64,000 nt of DNA from Leptospira dzoumogneensis. GTDB lineage: Bacteria > Spirochaetota > Leptospiria > Leptospirales > Leptospiraceae. Under the pieces are notes generated by a model. It worked only from the letters and a program-made list of their open reading frames with translations. It had not been told where the DNA came from and ran no database searches. Below, piece by piece: positions 55,109 to 64,000 of this stretch (the first letter of the stretch is position 1; every line of letters begins with the position of its first letter). Both the position numbers and the translations under genes were made by a program. Location of the stretch: the NCBI RefSeq assembly GCF_004770895.1, contig NZ_RQHS01000019.1, forward strand, positions 1 through 64,000, in the 5' to 3' direction.

Positions 55109-55287
55109 GATGAGAAAAGCATAGATTAAAAGTTTATAATCTTTTAATTCTATTTCATGTTTGATCCGCGTATTTTAAATTTTTTGACCCCATTTTGCAA
55201 GATATTTACACAGTTTGGACAAAATTAATTTCCTAAATCGATTCCGATCGTTTAGTCACTTGATTAAGTCGCATTAGATCGAAGGAT

Positions 55288-58200
55288 CTATATTTTATCT
55301 AATGCTTGTTTGATCTTTACGACCTGAGAATTTTCCGGCTCCAGTCTTTGAGCTTCTCTTAAAAGATGTTTTGCTCTTTCATAATTTCTTAAAGCAATTG
55401 AGATCCTAGTCAAATTGATCAAATTTCTAACATGATCAGGTTCTCTTAAGAGTAATCTTTCGCCGAAATCCTGGGCTTTTTGGAATTGTCTGGCTCTTCT
55501 CGCTACGTAAGAGGCAATAAATAGTATTTCTTTATCCACTGGACGAATATTCAAATATTCTTCCGCAAATTGTGCAGCCTTGGAATAATTCTTTAATCGA
55601 ATATGATACTTAAGTAATCCTTTTTTCACCTCAGGTAGACGATTGTCTAGTGAGTCCGCTTCTTCCAAGAAAGATAATGCTTCTTTGATATTCTTATCTT
55701 GAGATCTCTCTTTGGCTTTTCGAAGTAGTTGCCTGATCTTCTCCTTCTCTTGGATCCTTTCGATCCCGCCTTCTTCTTTGAAAGAAATTCGGACTAAAGA
55801 TAAGTCGTCTGTTAGAGAACCTACTTTTTTTATAGATTCGTATATATTAGAAAGTTCTCCATTTCCTTCTTCTATCAACTTTAAGAAAAGTTTTTCGTTA
55901 TCGTTGATGATCCTTGCACCTTCTTCGTCGTTCCCGATAAGAATATCGTCTCTTCCGTCAGAGCCTGCAATGATCACATCGCCGGGTAATAATTGGAATG
56001 TTTTCACTGAAATTTTTCCATCCATTCCGGTGGTTCCCAATTTTCTAAACATGAGATCTTGTTCTATAAAGTCAGCTTTTCCATCTCGATAAAGCGCGGT
56101 CCAAGGATGTTCCGCATTAATATAATATAATGTTCCGGAATCTTCATCGATCAGTCCGATCACAGAAGATACAAGCATCGAACCTTCGAAACTTTCGAAT
56201 ACCTTATGCAATTCTATAAATGCGTTTTTCAGCCATCTTTCCGGAGACTGTTCTTTCATAGATCCTACGATCCGAGTTCTTTCTATAATGGATTCGCAGA
56301 CTGCTCCTAAAACTAAGGCCCCTCCCGCTCCTTGCATAGATTTCCCCATTGCATCCGCATTCAAGAATACTATATAACGTTGACCTCTGAGAGTTATTTG
56401 GTTGGAAATATTCATATCTCCGCCGATCTCGTCGTTAAATCTTCGGAAGCTGAATTTTTTCTTTTGTTCTATCAGAAAGTCTACTTTAACGTTTTCGGAT
56501 GAAGCCTTGTTTGCCCCTAAAGGTTTAATTAGAAGCGAGGTAAGAAAATAGTCCCCGTCCTGCTGTTGTTTGAGTTCCTTCACTTCCTCCAAAGTTTTTT
56601 CCAGTTCTTTTGTTCTATCTTTTACTTTCTCTTCCAGTTCGTCTGCGTATTGCTCGAGTCTTTTTCTGGCGGCTTGGATACTTCTCGCCATTTTATTGAA
56701 TGATCTGGCGATAAATCCGATCTCGTCCTCCACTCTAGGAGTCAGCCTATATTCCAAATTGCCTGAATTTACTTCGGTTAACCCTACGACCACTTCGTCC
56801 ATAGGGACTACGATCGCATTTTGGAAGAAGAACCTAAATCCTATAACGATCACGAAGAATGTCAGGACCATAGAGGCCACTAAGATAAAACTAGGATCAT
56901 GATGGAATATTCTATAATCCTTATATTCGAATCCTACCTCGTATATTTTTCCACTCGGGTTCGGAGCAAAATAATAAGAAAGATACATTACAGGCTTTGG
57001 ATCGGAAGGAGAATAGATCCTTGTGCCTCGATAGATCCTTTCTCCCACAAAATGGATTGGAGCCAGAGAATTCAGCACGATCTTAGAGACTTGCTCGGCG
57101 GATCTATCCGAATTTACCGCTTGGATTGCGGATTGTTTTACATAAGCTAAGGTGTCGGATAATCCTACATCTGCAGAAACAAGCAATCCTTCGATGGATT
57201 TTTGCTTCTTACGATCAGGAAGCCTGGAGTATTTATTTCGGATAATATTCAGTTTTCCGTATATTCCCCGAAAATAATCCTCCATATCGGAGTCTTTTAC
57301 TGTTTCATTATTCTTTGACCTTAGAAAAGCACGAATACCGGCAGCATAGGCTTTAAAGTCGTTCGGAGAAGTTTCTAAGATCTTTTCCGTTCTTTCTAAT
57401 CTTTCTTTCGCGGGCAAACTTCCTATATTAGAGATCTTTTGTTTTTCCCTGAAGAAACGGACTTCTAACTCGTCTTCTTTTTTAAATCTAGAGTCTTTAT
57501 TTCCTCTTTCCGATCGGAACTCATTCTTTTCCGGATCGTAAGAAACTATATATGCCAGGCCTTGCGGATCTTTTTGTTCCTGAACCGCGATAGAGCTGTC
57601 CCTTCTTTTCATTTCATCGTAAGTTCTTTCATACCCGTTCAGGATAGAATAACCTACCAATTGATAACATACGAAGAATGTAGCTAAAGATACTCCGATG
57701 ATACGGTTTAAGATCGTAGTTCTTTCTTTAGTAGCGTTCACATACACGATCATGATCAAAAACATTCCAGTAACCATTCCAAGATTAAAGGATTGTTGGT
57801 ATGTTGCGCGTGCTACCGTTCCGTTTCGACTAAGTGCATTTAAAATTCCCGGAACCACTGTGATCACAGCATAGCTCAGAAGAATATAAATTACGGATCT
57901 TCTCTCTTTTCCCGTTTCTATGACCGCTTTCCAAATCCCGATCACAAGATAACATACTTCGTAGAATAAGATTATATATATGAAATAACTGTAAAATACA
58001 TGGACTTCATAGTCCCAATAATGACTCCCAGGAACAAAAGATCTAGGAGCATCCCAACAAATGAAAACGTAATATCCGGTGACTACTAATACTCCTAGAT
58101 AAAGAAGCCAATAGAAGATCAAACCCGGTAAGATCCCTTTCTTTCTAGGTTCGGGAAAATAGATGAAGAATCCTACTAATTGGGTAAAACTCATCAACGG

Positions 58201-58425
58201 TCCTGCAACTGCGATGACCCTATGAAAAATTGTGCCTTCTTCGAAGGAAATAAATCCCCAGAAATATCCTATATTATGAAAAACGGTGGTTAAAGCGCAG
58301 ACTCCTAAATGAAAAGCAGCCATACTTCTTTCTTTGATCGTAAGAAAGAAGAAGCCGGCATATAAGAAGTACAGAACGATTAAGATCGAACCGAAGGAGT
58401 AGAAGTTAAAAAATAACGGATCCAT
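55288..58425 (-). CDS. 7TM-HAMP-SpoIIE phosphatase with TPR tail
   Basis: 1045 residues. Seven membrane helices occupy about 1-230 (histidine-kinase 7TM-like), followed by a long extracytoplasmic segment (about 255-505), a further helix (515-538), and a HAMP domain (about 540-595, FNKMARSIQAARKRLEQYADELEEKV). A PP2C/SpoIIE domain follows (about 640-860: DEIGGDMNISNQI, FLNADAMGKSMQGAGGALVL, GDVIIAGSDGRDD). The C-terminal 150 residues are TPR-like (EALSFLEEADSLDNRLPEVKKGL, ERAKHLLREAQRLEPENS). SpoIIE phosphatases dephosphorylate STAS-type antagonists in partner-switch systems; a STAS gene is at 61608. Confidence 0.9.
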   Translation of the reverse strand: MDPLFFNFYSFGSILIVLYFLYAGFFFLTIKERSMAAFHLGVCALTTVFHNIGYFWGFISFEEGTIFHRVIAVAGPLMSFTQLVGFFIYFPEPRKKGILPGLIFYWLLYLGVLVVTGYYVFICWDAPRSFVPGSHYWDYEVHVFYSYFIYIILFYEVCYLVIGIWKAVIETGKERRSVIYILLSYAVITVVPGILNALSRNGTVARATYQQSFNLGMVTGMFLIMIVYVNATKERTTILNRIIGVSLATFFVCYQLVGYSILNGYERTYDEMKRRDSSIAVQEQKDPQGLAYIVSYDPEKNEFRSERGNKDSRFKKEDELEVRFFREKQKISNIGSLPAKERLERTEKILETSPNDFKAYAAGIRAFLRSKNNETVKDSDMEDYFRGIYGKLNIIRNKYSRLPDRKKQKSIEGLLVSADVGLSDTLAYVKQSAIQAVNSDRSAEQVSKIVLNSLAPIHFVGERIYRGTRIYSPSDPKPVMYLSYYFAPNPSGKIYEVGFEYKDYRIFHHDPSFILVASMVLTFFVIVIGFRFFFQNAIVVPMDEVVVGLTEVNSGNLEYRLTPRVEDEIGFIARSFNKMARSIQAARKRLEQYADELEEKVKDRTKELEKTLEEVKELKQQQDGDYFLTSLLIKPLGANKASSENVKVDFLIEQKKKFSFRRFNDEIGGDMNISNQITLRGQRYIVFLNADAMGKSMQGAGGALVLGAVCESIIERTRIVGSMKEQSPERWLKNAFIELHKVFESFEGSMLVSSVIGLIDEDSGTLYYINAEHPWTALYRDGKADFIEQDLMFRKLGTTGMDGKISVKTFQLLPGDVIIAGSDGRDDILIGNDEEGARIINDNEKLFLKLIEEGNGELSNIYESIKKVGSLTDDLSLVRISFKEEGGIERIQEKEKIRQLLRKAKERSQDKNIKEALSFLEEADSLDNRLPEVKKGLLKYHIRLKNYSKAAQFAEEYLNIRPVDKEILFIASYVARRARQFQKAQDFGERLLLREPDHVRNLINLTRISIALRNYERAKHLLREAQRLEPENSQVVKIKQALDKI

Positions 58426-58505
58426 TGATTGGTATAGAAAAGTAAGTCCCGGAAGCTTAGAGTAACGATCCGACTCGGATCAAGCGTAATTTATTTCCAA
58501 AATTT

Positions 58506-58539
58506 TGTAGGACTTCTTAGATTTGTCGGAATTCCAACA
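58506..58539. repeat. Tandem degenerate and intact 16-bp palindrome, copy D
   Basis: TGTCGGAATTCCAACA (58524-58539) matches the window consensus. The preceding TGTAGGACTTCTTAGA (58506-58521) is a degenerate copy, 18 bp away. Both lie in the divergent space between the SpoIIE phosphatase and the GT-C-like gene, so either promoter could be affected. Confidence 0.5.
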
Positions 58540-58670
58540 TAAATTATTTAAGCTTCTTTACACGCTTTACTTCTTTGCATAAAGCACGTTCTAAAAAGGA
58601 ATCTACTTGACCCAGGAATCGAAAAACAGAAGCTTACTGGAAATATCGGCCAACTATTCTTCTCCGATTC

Positions 58671-60170
58671 ATGCAAACATCTTCCAACAACAAACTTCCA
58701 CTTTATATACTTTTCCCGATCTTATTCTGCTTAGCATATCTATTAGCTAATCCAGGGTTCTTTAACCAACCTTACCAGGAAACTGGAGATTATGCAGCCA
58801 ATGCTCTTCAGATCTGGAAGGCAGGAAAATTAGAAGAAAGTTTAGGGGCATATTCCCGCTTTTTAGTAAATCATCCCGGGCCTATCGTATTCTATTATCT
58901 GGCTCTTGCAGAAAAGATATTCTTCTTCGTGAAATCTCCTCATGGAGCGCACTCGATCGGGATCGTTCTTTATAATCTTTTTTTCCTTCTGATCGGTTTA
59001 AGAATTCTTTATTCAAAAGTAGAAGAGAACAGATCTACAGTTCTATTATTTGCATCTTTGGTTTTAGGATTAATTCCTCTTTTACCGAATGCATTTTCAA
59101 ACATCTGGGGACCTGGAGTAGTTCTTTTACCAACCTTGGTTTTAATCCTCTCCTTAGCTGATTTTTCAAACGGTTCTATCCGGAATTTTTTCTGGTTTGT
59201 AGTTTGTGCGAATATAATTGTCCAAAACCAGATCGTTGGGATCTCTTTTATAGTTCCGATGTTTTTAGTCGGATGTTTTTATTTTTATAGAAACAAAGGG
59301 CTTTCTCAATACAAAACGAAAGAGTTCGGATTCAGTATTCTATTTGCGATACTATTTACGATTATCTGTTGGACCCCTCCACTCATTGAACAATTTACGA
59401 ATACTCCGGGAAACTTAAGTAAGATAATAGGACTAGCTCTTAAGAATTCCACCTTTCATAAATTAGGTCCTACCCTACAGTATGTTCTCTCTTATTACGT
59501 TTCTCCGCTGAGTATTCCAAAACAGGTCCCTGCACTTTTAATTGTGGGTTTATTGTTCGGAATTCCTAGTTTCTGGAAAGATAAATTACAAGAATTTGAT
59601 AGATCCTTGCTCAGAATATTGATTTGGGCATTCTTTATCACACTATTCGGCGCATTCAAGATGAAGGGAGGCCAGATCTCCCATATCTATTGGTTCACTT
59701 ATGTTTTAGCGGGAATTCTTTATTATCTGAACCTAAAGGTCATTCTATCCAAATTTGAATTCCCTAATACTAGGAACTTCCTAATCTATTCCATTTCCAT
59801 AATATTTCTCTGTATTGCCATTTACGGCAAAAATACGGAATTTGAATACGATGATAGGCCTGAAAAATTCGTAACGGCTATCTCTCCTCAAAAAGAAACC
59901 AAATATAGAATTCGCTGGAAATCCGATCCTAAAGATTTCGGACAAGGGGATCTTAGTTTAGGAATTCTTCTCAGATTAACTAGAGAAGGATATAATTCCT
60001 GCCTAAATGAAGAATGGCATTTTTTAGTTCCAAAATCTTTCCGATGCGCCGACTCGGAACCTGCGATTACGATCACATTAGAAACACCGGAAAAAGAAAG
60101 TGAGGAGTTCCAAATCCTGAACAAGAACTCCTTTCACTATAAATCCACAATAGTAAGGATCATTGAATGA
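58671..60170 (+). CDS. GT-C-like multi-pass membrane protein
   Basis: 499 residues with about eleven hydrophobic helices and a C-terminal soluble part (about 385-499). An early loop has QETGDYAANALQIWKAGKLEESLG, and acidic residues in this position mark GT-C glycosyltransferases that use lipid-linked sugars (mannosyl- or arabinosyl-type). The motif is suggestive, not proof. The stop overlaps the following acyltransferase start by 4 bp. Together they may modify a surface polysaccharide or lipid. Confidence 0.65.
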   Translation: MQTSSNNKLPLYILFPILFCLAYLLANPGFFNQPYQETGDYAANALQIWKAGKLEESLGAYSRFLVNHPGPIVFYYLALAEKIFFFVKSPHGAHSIGIVLYNLFFLLIGLRILYSKVEENRSTVLLFASLVLGLIPLLPNAFSNIWGPGVVLLPTLVLILSLADFSNGSIRNFFWFVVCANIIVQNQIVGISFIVPMFLVGCFYFYRNKGLSQYKTKEFGFSILFAILFTIICWTPPLIEQFTNTPGNLSKIIGLALKNSTFHKLGPTLQYVLSYYVSPLSIPKQVPALLIVGLLFGIPSFWKDKLQEFDRSLLRILIWAFFITLFGAFKMKGGQISHIYWFTYVLAGILYYLNLKVILSKFEFPNTRNFLIYSISIIFLCIAIYGKNTEFEYDDRPEKFVTAISPQKETKYRIRWKSDPKDFGQGDLSLGILLRLTREGYNSCLNEEWHFLVPKSFRCADSEPAITITLETPEKESEEFQILNKNSFHYKSTIVRIIE

Positions 60171-61414
60171 AAGAATATTTCCTGGGAATTTTCAGACCTG
60201 ACGAAAGGGAAATCGCACCTTTTAACGGGGCAAGAACCTTGGGTTTTTTTATGCTGATCTACGGTCATATGTACCGCACTGTTTATACCTTTATTCCGGA
60301 TATAGACCCCTATTTAAGGAACTTTTTAAATAACGGATCCGTATGTTTAGATCTATTCTTCCCATTAAGCGGATTTCTGATCGCAAGCCCTTTGTTCGCC
60401 GAATTAGAATCCAAGGGCACAATTAACTGGAAGTTTTTCTATTTAAAACGTTCCTTAAGAATATTTCCTCCATTTTATATTTTTCTAATTTTACAATATT
60501 TCATATTTATCCCGATTATTTTAAAAAGCACTCCTCCCGAATTTGCAGCTCAGATCGAAGCGGCTAAAAGTAAGATCTGGTTCGACTTTTTATATCTTTC
60601 CGACTATTTTAAAGGAACCATGTTCCACGGTTGGTCTCTCTCTTTAGAGGAACAATTCTATATAGCTTTTCCGATCTTTCTTTTAGTTATTTTCAGATAT
60701 GTTCCTAAACGTTTTAGATTAGGATTTTTGATCCTTCTGACCTCTATTCCTTTGATCTACCGTGCAATCTTTATGTATACAGTGATCTTAAAGACCACAG
60801 GTTCTGAAAGTGTAGATCTGTACAATGGATACATCTATTATCCGTTCCACGGACATATAGATTCGGTCCTTTATGGGATTATATTCGCATATATATTCAA
60901 TTTTCATAAATCATGGGTCGAAAAGGCGCTTCAATTAGGACCTTGGGCAAATTATTTGCACGCAGGACTTTGGATCGGACTTTTTACTTATACTGCATTG
61001 GTAGATGAATTCAAAATGGGATTCCATCAGATCATTCGTTTTCCAAGTTTCGCCCTGCTTTGGATCGGAATTTTTATTCTCTCTATGAGAAAAGGAGATC
61101 CTATCGGAAAATTCCTTTCTTGGAAAGGATTCTCTCCCTTTGCAAAATTATCATACTGTGCTTACATTATCCATATCGTAGTGATGACACCTCTCTCCAG
61201 AAGGTTACTTTTTGCGGATAAAAAATTAGAGCAGCATGAATTCTTACTCTATACCATTCCGGTTGGACTCGCAGTTTTCTTCTTCGCGTATTTTTATCAT
61301 TTGATCACTGAAAAACCGTTTGCAATCCTCAAAGATAAATTGATCGCAAAATACAAAGTTAAGATGACCTCCCAAGTTTTCAGCGAACAATTACGGAAGG
61401 TTTCTCAATCTTAA
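60167..61414 (+). CDS. Acyltransferase-3 family protein
   Basis: 415 residues with about ten membrane helices. The family hallmarks are FNGARTLGFFMLIYGHMYR (about 19-37), where the RxxH-like region is Arg22 and His34, SVCLDLFFPLSGFLIASPL, FYLKRSLRIFPPFYIF, and GWSLSLEEQFYIAFPIFLLV. OafA/YrhL-type enzymes transfer acyl groups such as acetyl to surface sugars in the inner membrane. Its start overlaps the GT-C-like gene. A hairpin terminator follows. Confidence 0.9.
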   Translation: MKEYFLGIFRPDEREIAPFNGARTLGFFMLIYGHMYRTVYTFIPDIDPYLRNFLNNGSVCLDLFFPLSGFLIASPLFAELESKGTINWKFFYLKRSLRIFPPFYIFLILQYFIFIPIILKSTPPEFAAQIEAAKSKIWFDFLYLSDYFKGTMFHGWSLSLEEQFYIAFPIFLLVIFRYVPKRFRLGFLILLTSIPLIYRAIFMYTVILKTTGSESVDLYNGYIYYPFHGHIDSVLYGIIFAYIFNFHKSWVEKALQLGPWANYLHAGLWIGLFTYTALVDEFKMGFHQIIRFPSFALLWIGIFILSMRKGDPIGKFLSWKGFSPFAKLSYCAYIIHIVVMTPLSRRLLFADKKLEQHEFLLYTIPVGLAVFFFAYFYHLITEKPFAILKDKLIAKYKVKMTSQVFSEQLRKVSQS

Positions 61415-61448
61415 ATTAGAACGAAGGCTTGAGATATCTCAACTAATA

Positions 61449-61495
61449 GGGACATAAACGAAGCTTTTTCGGGAGAAATTCCCCGAAAAAGTCCC
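61449..61495 (+). terminator. Hairpin terminator after the acyltransferase gene
   Basis: CTTTTTCGGG (61464-61473) pairs with CCCGAAAAAG (61482-61491), and outer GGGAC/GTCCC (61449-61453, 61491-61495) may extend it. Position 35 bp after the stop and a T-rich tract after it fit termination. Confidence 0.7.
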
Positions 61496-61607
61496 ATTCT
61501 CTTCTTTTTCTAAAATTATTCGCGAAGAAGATGCAAAGAAGTTCGTGAAAGGCCGTTTTTTGCTTGCTATAAAAAAATCGAATATGCACACAAGGTTCGT
61601 TACCCAC

Positions 61608-61946
61608 ATGGAAATAACGGTTCAAGGCGACATCCACATCATCAAAATTTCCGGATCCATTCTGCAATCCGACAGCGAGGAACTGGACCGCAACCTGAGC
61701 GACCATAATTTCGAACCTTCTCCTAAGATCATAATCGATCTTACAGAGGTGAGTCATATTTGCTCAACTGCGTTGGGGATCCTAGTCTCCTACAAAAAAA
61801 AGTTCAACTCAGCAGAAGGTGATATCATCATCGTAGTTAACGACGATGATCTTCTCCAATTATTCGAGATCACAATGTTGGACAAAGTGTTCAAAGTTCT
61901 TCCCACTATAGAAGATGCTTTTGACGAGTTCAAATTGGGAAATTGA
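61608..61946 (+). CDS. STAS-domain anti-sigma factor antagonist-like protein
   Basis: 112 residues from the ATG at 61608 (MEITVQGDIHII); an ATG at 61584 would add eight residues. A single STAS domain: HIIKISGSILQSDSEELDRNL, then KIIIDLTEVSHICSTALGILVSY (about 48-70), where the phosphorylatable Ser/Thr region of SpoIIAA-like proteins lies (CSTALG), and VFKVLPTIEDAFDEF. It could be the substrate of the SpoIIE-type phosphatase at 55288. The stop overlaps the rdgB start. Confidence 0.85.
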   Translation: MEITVQGDIHIIKISGSILQSDSEELDRNLSDHNFEPSPKIIIDLTEVSHICSTALGILVSYKKKFNSAEGDIIIVVNDDDLLQLFEITMLDKVFKVLPTIEDAFDEFKLGN

Positions 61947-62530
61947 AATCCCTTTCTTTAGCCTCCAATAATTCCCATAAAGTTCGCGAAATTCGAGCCA
62001 TCCTTTCTCCTTTAGGGTTCACCTTATCCACCCCGAAGGAGTTAGGGATCGATTTCGGTCCGGAAGAAACCGGAAAAACTTTTACTGAGAACGCTCTTCT
62101 CAAAGCCAGGGAATTATTCTCTCTTTCCAAACTTCCTTCCCTAGCGGACGATTCAGGAATTTGTGTAGAAGCTCTAGGTGGAGAACCTGGAGTCTATTCA
62201 GCTCGTTTTGGCGGAGAAGGTTTAGACGACGAGGGAAGAGCCAGACTTCTCCTGGAAAAAATGAAGGGAGAAAAAAACCGGAACGCAAAGTATGTATGCG
62301 TAATCGCGTTAGTCACTTCGGAAGGAGAATTTACTTTCGAAGGAGAATGCCCGGGACTGATCTCCGATACTTATGATACTAGTGGAAATGGATTCGGATA
62401 TGATCCCATTTTTTATTACCCGCCCTTCTCCGCTCATTTTTCCCAAGTCTCAGATGAGAAAAAGAATTCAGTTTCTCATCGCAAGAAAGCCTTGGATGAA
62501 CTCTTAAAATACCTGAAAACATATTCATAA
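61943..62530 (+). CDS. rdgB: XTP/dITP diphosphatase (RdgB/HAM1)
   Basis: 195 residues from a TTG at 61943 that overlaps the STAS stop (TTGA). The HAM1 motifs are visible: LASNNSHKVREIRAILSPLG (about 5-24), LPSLADDSGICVEALGGEPGVYSARFGG (about 68-95) and FGYDPIFYYPPF (about 147-158), then SVSHRKKALDELL. It hydrolyses non-canonical purine triphosphates (ITP, XTP and dITP) to prevent their incorporation. The Asp of ADDSG is the catalytic residue. Confidence 0.95.
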   Translation: MKSLSLASNNSHKVREIRAILSPLGFTLSTPKELGIDFGPEETGKTFTENALLKARELFSLSKLPSLADDSGICVEALGGEPGVYSARFGGEGLDDEGRARLLLEKMKGEKNRNAKYVCVIALVTSEGEFTFEGECPGLISDTYDTSGNGFGYDPIFYYPPFSAHFSQVSDEKKNSVSHRKKALDELLKYLKTYS

Positions 62531-62541
62531 AACTGAATATA

Positions 62542-62571
62542 GATTCCGAATAGATATTCCGGAATTTTTTT
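62542..62571 (+). terminator. Rho-independent terminator after rdgB
   Basis: ATTCCG (62543-62548) pairs with CGGAAT (62560-62565) with an 11-nt loop, then T6 (62566-62571). It follows the stop by about 12 bp. Confidence 0.8.
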
Positions 62572-62650
62572 AATAAAAAACGCAAGCACTAAGGAAAATT
62601 GAGTACCTGAAACTGAAGAACGAGTTGCCAAACAACCGTCGGAGGTTAAA

Positions 62651-63211
62651 ATGAAGGTGCCAATCTATAGAAAAGTTCCCGCCGGGTTAGAGAACATTTT
62701 AGGTCCGAAAGGAAGGGACGAATTTTTAGATTTTGTAAATTTCAATTGGAATTTAGGGAGTAAGATACTTTTGGAAGAATCAAGTAACCAATTCGAGAAG
62801 AGACTTACCGAGGAAGTCGGAAAAATCAAAACAGAATTATCTGAATTTAAAAATAGTACCGATCAAACTTCTACTAGCCTAAAAGGCGAAATTACAAATG
62901 TCAAAACTGAGCTTGCGATCTTTCGATCTGAATTCGAAGGGTTCAAGACGGAAGTCAGATCGGAATTTGCGGCAGTTAGATCTGAGATCAAATCCGAGAT
63001 CGCAATTTGTAAATTCGAACTCAGAACGGAAATGACCGAAATGAAATTGGAATTAAAAGAGGAAATGCATTCCGGATTTTTAGGAGTTTATAAAGAAATC
63101 GCTAAAATCCACCAGTTGATATCAACTCAAACAAAATGGATCTTAGCGACCGGCGTTTCTATAACAGTATTTATGCCGATATTAATGAAACTTCTGGATA
63201 AATATATCTGA
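62651..63211 (+). CDS. Coiled-coil protein with C-terminal membrane anchor
   Basis: 186 residues. After MKVPIYRKVPAGLENILGPKGRDEF, a long coiled coil runs from about 48 to 145 (heptad-like EVRSEFAAVRSEIKSEIA, KLELKEEM). A C-terminal helix follows (about 164-182, WILATGVSITVFMPILMKLL). CCDC90/DUF1640-like tail-anchored coiled-coil proteins share this architecture, but I do not claim that identity. ATG at 62651 has CGGAGG upstream. Function unknown. Confidence 0.7.
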   Translation: MKVPIYRKVPAGLENILGPKGRDEFLDFVNFNWNLGSKILLEESSNQFEKRLTEEVGKIKTELSEFKNSTDQTSTSLKGEITNVKTELAIFRSEFEGFKTEVRSEFAAVRSEIKSEIAICKFELRTEMTEMKLELKEEMHSGFLGVYKEIAKIHQLISTQTKWILATGVSITVFMPILMKLLDKYI

Positions 63212-63213
63212 AC

Positions 63214-64000
63214 TTACTCGGCTTCTGTAAGAACAGGTCCACCTGCCAGACGTTTGTAGAATTCTTGGCCTTCTCTTTCTAAGAACTCTTCGTAAGTTCC
63301 TTTGAAGTCTCGGATACCTTCTGTGGTAACTTCCAGAACTCGGGTCGCAATTGAACTTACGAATTCCCTATCGTGAGAAACGAATAAGATAGTTCCTTCA
63401 AACTTAGTTAACGCATAGTTCAAGGATTCGATGGATTCCAAATCCAAGTGGTTTGTAGGTTCGTCCAAGGCCAGAAGATTGTCCTGAGCCATGATCATCT
63501 TTCCTAAAATGATCCTGGATTTTTCTCCTCCGGAAAGTACCTGGGTTGGTTTTTTAGCCATGTCACCGCTAAAAAGCATTCTTCCTAAAATAGCTCTGAT
63601 CTCTTCCATCTCTGTGCCGGGAGGAGCATATCTATATAACCATTCTATGATGGAATCGGCGTCTTCACCGATCCCTTCTCTATGATCTTGAGGAAATACA
63701 GAAGCCTCCACGGAATCTCCGAAGGCAACCGTTCCTGAATCAGGTTCGATCTGTTTCATCAGAGTTTTTAAGAGAGTTGTCTTTCCTACACCGTTCGTTC
63801 CGATGATGGCGATCTTCTCCCCTTTGGTGATATTGATCGTAAAATCTTTAAAGATAACTCTGTCTTCGTAAGCCTTGGAAATATTATCCGCAAGAATTAC
63901 GTCCTTACCAAGAACTCTTTTCATTTTGAAAATTATATACGGGAAAAGCCTGGAAGAAGGTCTGATCTCCGCCATATTATCTTTGATCTTCTCGATCATC
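63214..64000 (-). CDS. ABC-F family ATPase, C-terminal part (cut by window edge)
   Basis: The last 261 residues of a gene that continues beyond 64000. They hold the second ABC domain: Walker A GTNGVGKTTLLKTL, the Q-loop near FPQDHREG, the signature VLSGGEKSRIILGK, Walker B NLLALDEPTNHLDLESIE and the switch ILFVSHDREFV. The leading stretch (DNMAEIRPSSRLFPY) is the inter-domain linker. With no transmembrane part it is an ABC-F protein of the Uup/YbiT/EttA kind, acting on ribosomes. The start is outside the window. Confidence 0.93.
   Translation of the reverse strand, partial: MIEKIKDNMAEIRPSSRLFPYIIFKMKRVLGKDVILADNISKAYEDRVIFKDFTINITKGEKIAIIGTNGVGKTTLLKTLMKQIEPDSGTVAFGDSVEASVFPQDHREGIGEDADSIIEWLYRYAPPGTEMEEIRAILGRMLFSGDMAKKPTQVLSGGEKSRIILGKMIMAQDNLLALDEPTNHLDLESIESLNYALTKFEGTILFVSHDREFVSSIATRVLEVTTEGIRDFKGTYEEFLEREGQEFYKRLAGGPVLTEAE

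Noticed and set aside
61438..61757. Minus-strand open frame over the STAS gene start
   Set aside because: It opposes the start of a recognisable STAS domain and covers the terminator hairpin, with no protein features.

Overview
The window reads as chromosomal DNA of a Leptospira species (Spirochaetota). The evidence is a moderate, AT-leaning base composition, several TTG and GTG starts behind GGAG-type ribosome sites, relaxed spirochaetal lipoboxes, OmpL47-type surface modules, a large set of two-component and partner-switch regulators, acyl-CoA dehydrogenases suited to fatty-acid growth, and short 16-bp intergenic palindromes. The species cannot be fixed from sequence alone. An ethanolamine lyase set and an RHS gene would fit an intermediate or environmental lineage, but this is only an impression.

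Layout. 0-9.5 kb: mostly cell-envelope genes. These are two unknown membrane/envelope proteins, a LysM-FecR protein coupled to an Ig/OmpL47-like protein, a convergent OmpL47 protein, a DUF488 protein, a nitroreductase, a TrmO-like tRNA methyltransferase and two tandem paralogous lipoproteins. 9.5-12.6 kb: sppA, a membrane protein, surE and a TPR protein in one direction, followed by three tRNA genes (Pro, Arg, His). The 3' end of tRNA-His is duplicated 206 bp downstream around a GC-rich, hairpin-rich segment. 13.1-16 kb: CPBP protease, an unknown anchored protein, a TIGR01777 epimerase and thioredoxin. 16.2-24.5 kb, minus strand: an AidB-like acyl-CoA dehydrogenase, a GH13 alpha-glucosidase, glnD and metG. 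24.6-26.1 kb: a TerB-like protein and an AsmA-like anchored protein.

26.1-34.4 kb is the most accessory-looking part. A 2370-residue SpvB/RHS polymorphic toxin carries a C-terminal HELVH...NEHEAD metallopeptidase-like domain. It is followed immediately by three very small tandem lipoproteins of one family, two of them under 60 residues, and by a possible decayed fourth copy. This looks like a toxin locus with a candidate lipoprotein immunity array.

34.8-38.4 kb: ethanolamine permease and ethanolamine ammonia-lyase (eutB, eutC) without microcompartment genes, divergent from ilvD. 41-47.7 kb: a second acyl-CoA dehydrogenase, mltG, a divergent HisI-like protein, ssb, a Spy-like lipoprotein with an ECF sigma factor and a putative anti-sigma factor, and a response regulator. 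47.9-51.7 kb: a PI-PLC-like phosphodiesterase whose tail looks like a circularly permuted C-type lectin domain, a DUF1801-like protein, a lipase-like hydrolase and a stand-alone tRNA-binding-domain protein. 51.7-58.4 kb: a sensor kinase, an Rcp-type receiver, a receiver-kinase hybrid and a very large 7TM-HAMP-SpoIIE-TPR phosphatase. 58.7-64 kb: a GT-C-like membrane protein coupled to an acyltransferase-3, a STAS protein coupled to an RdgB-type pyrophosphatase, a coiled-coil membrane protein and the C-terminal part of an ABC-F ATPase cut by the window edge.
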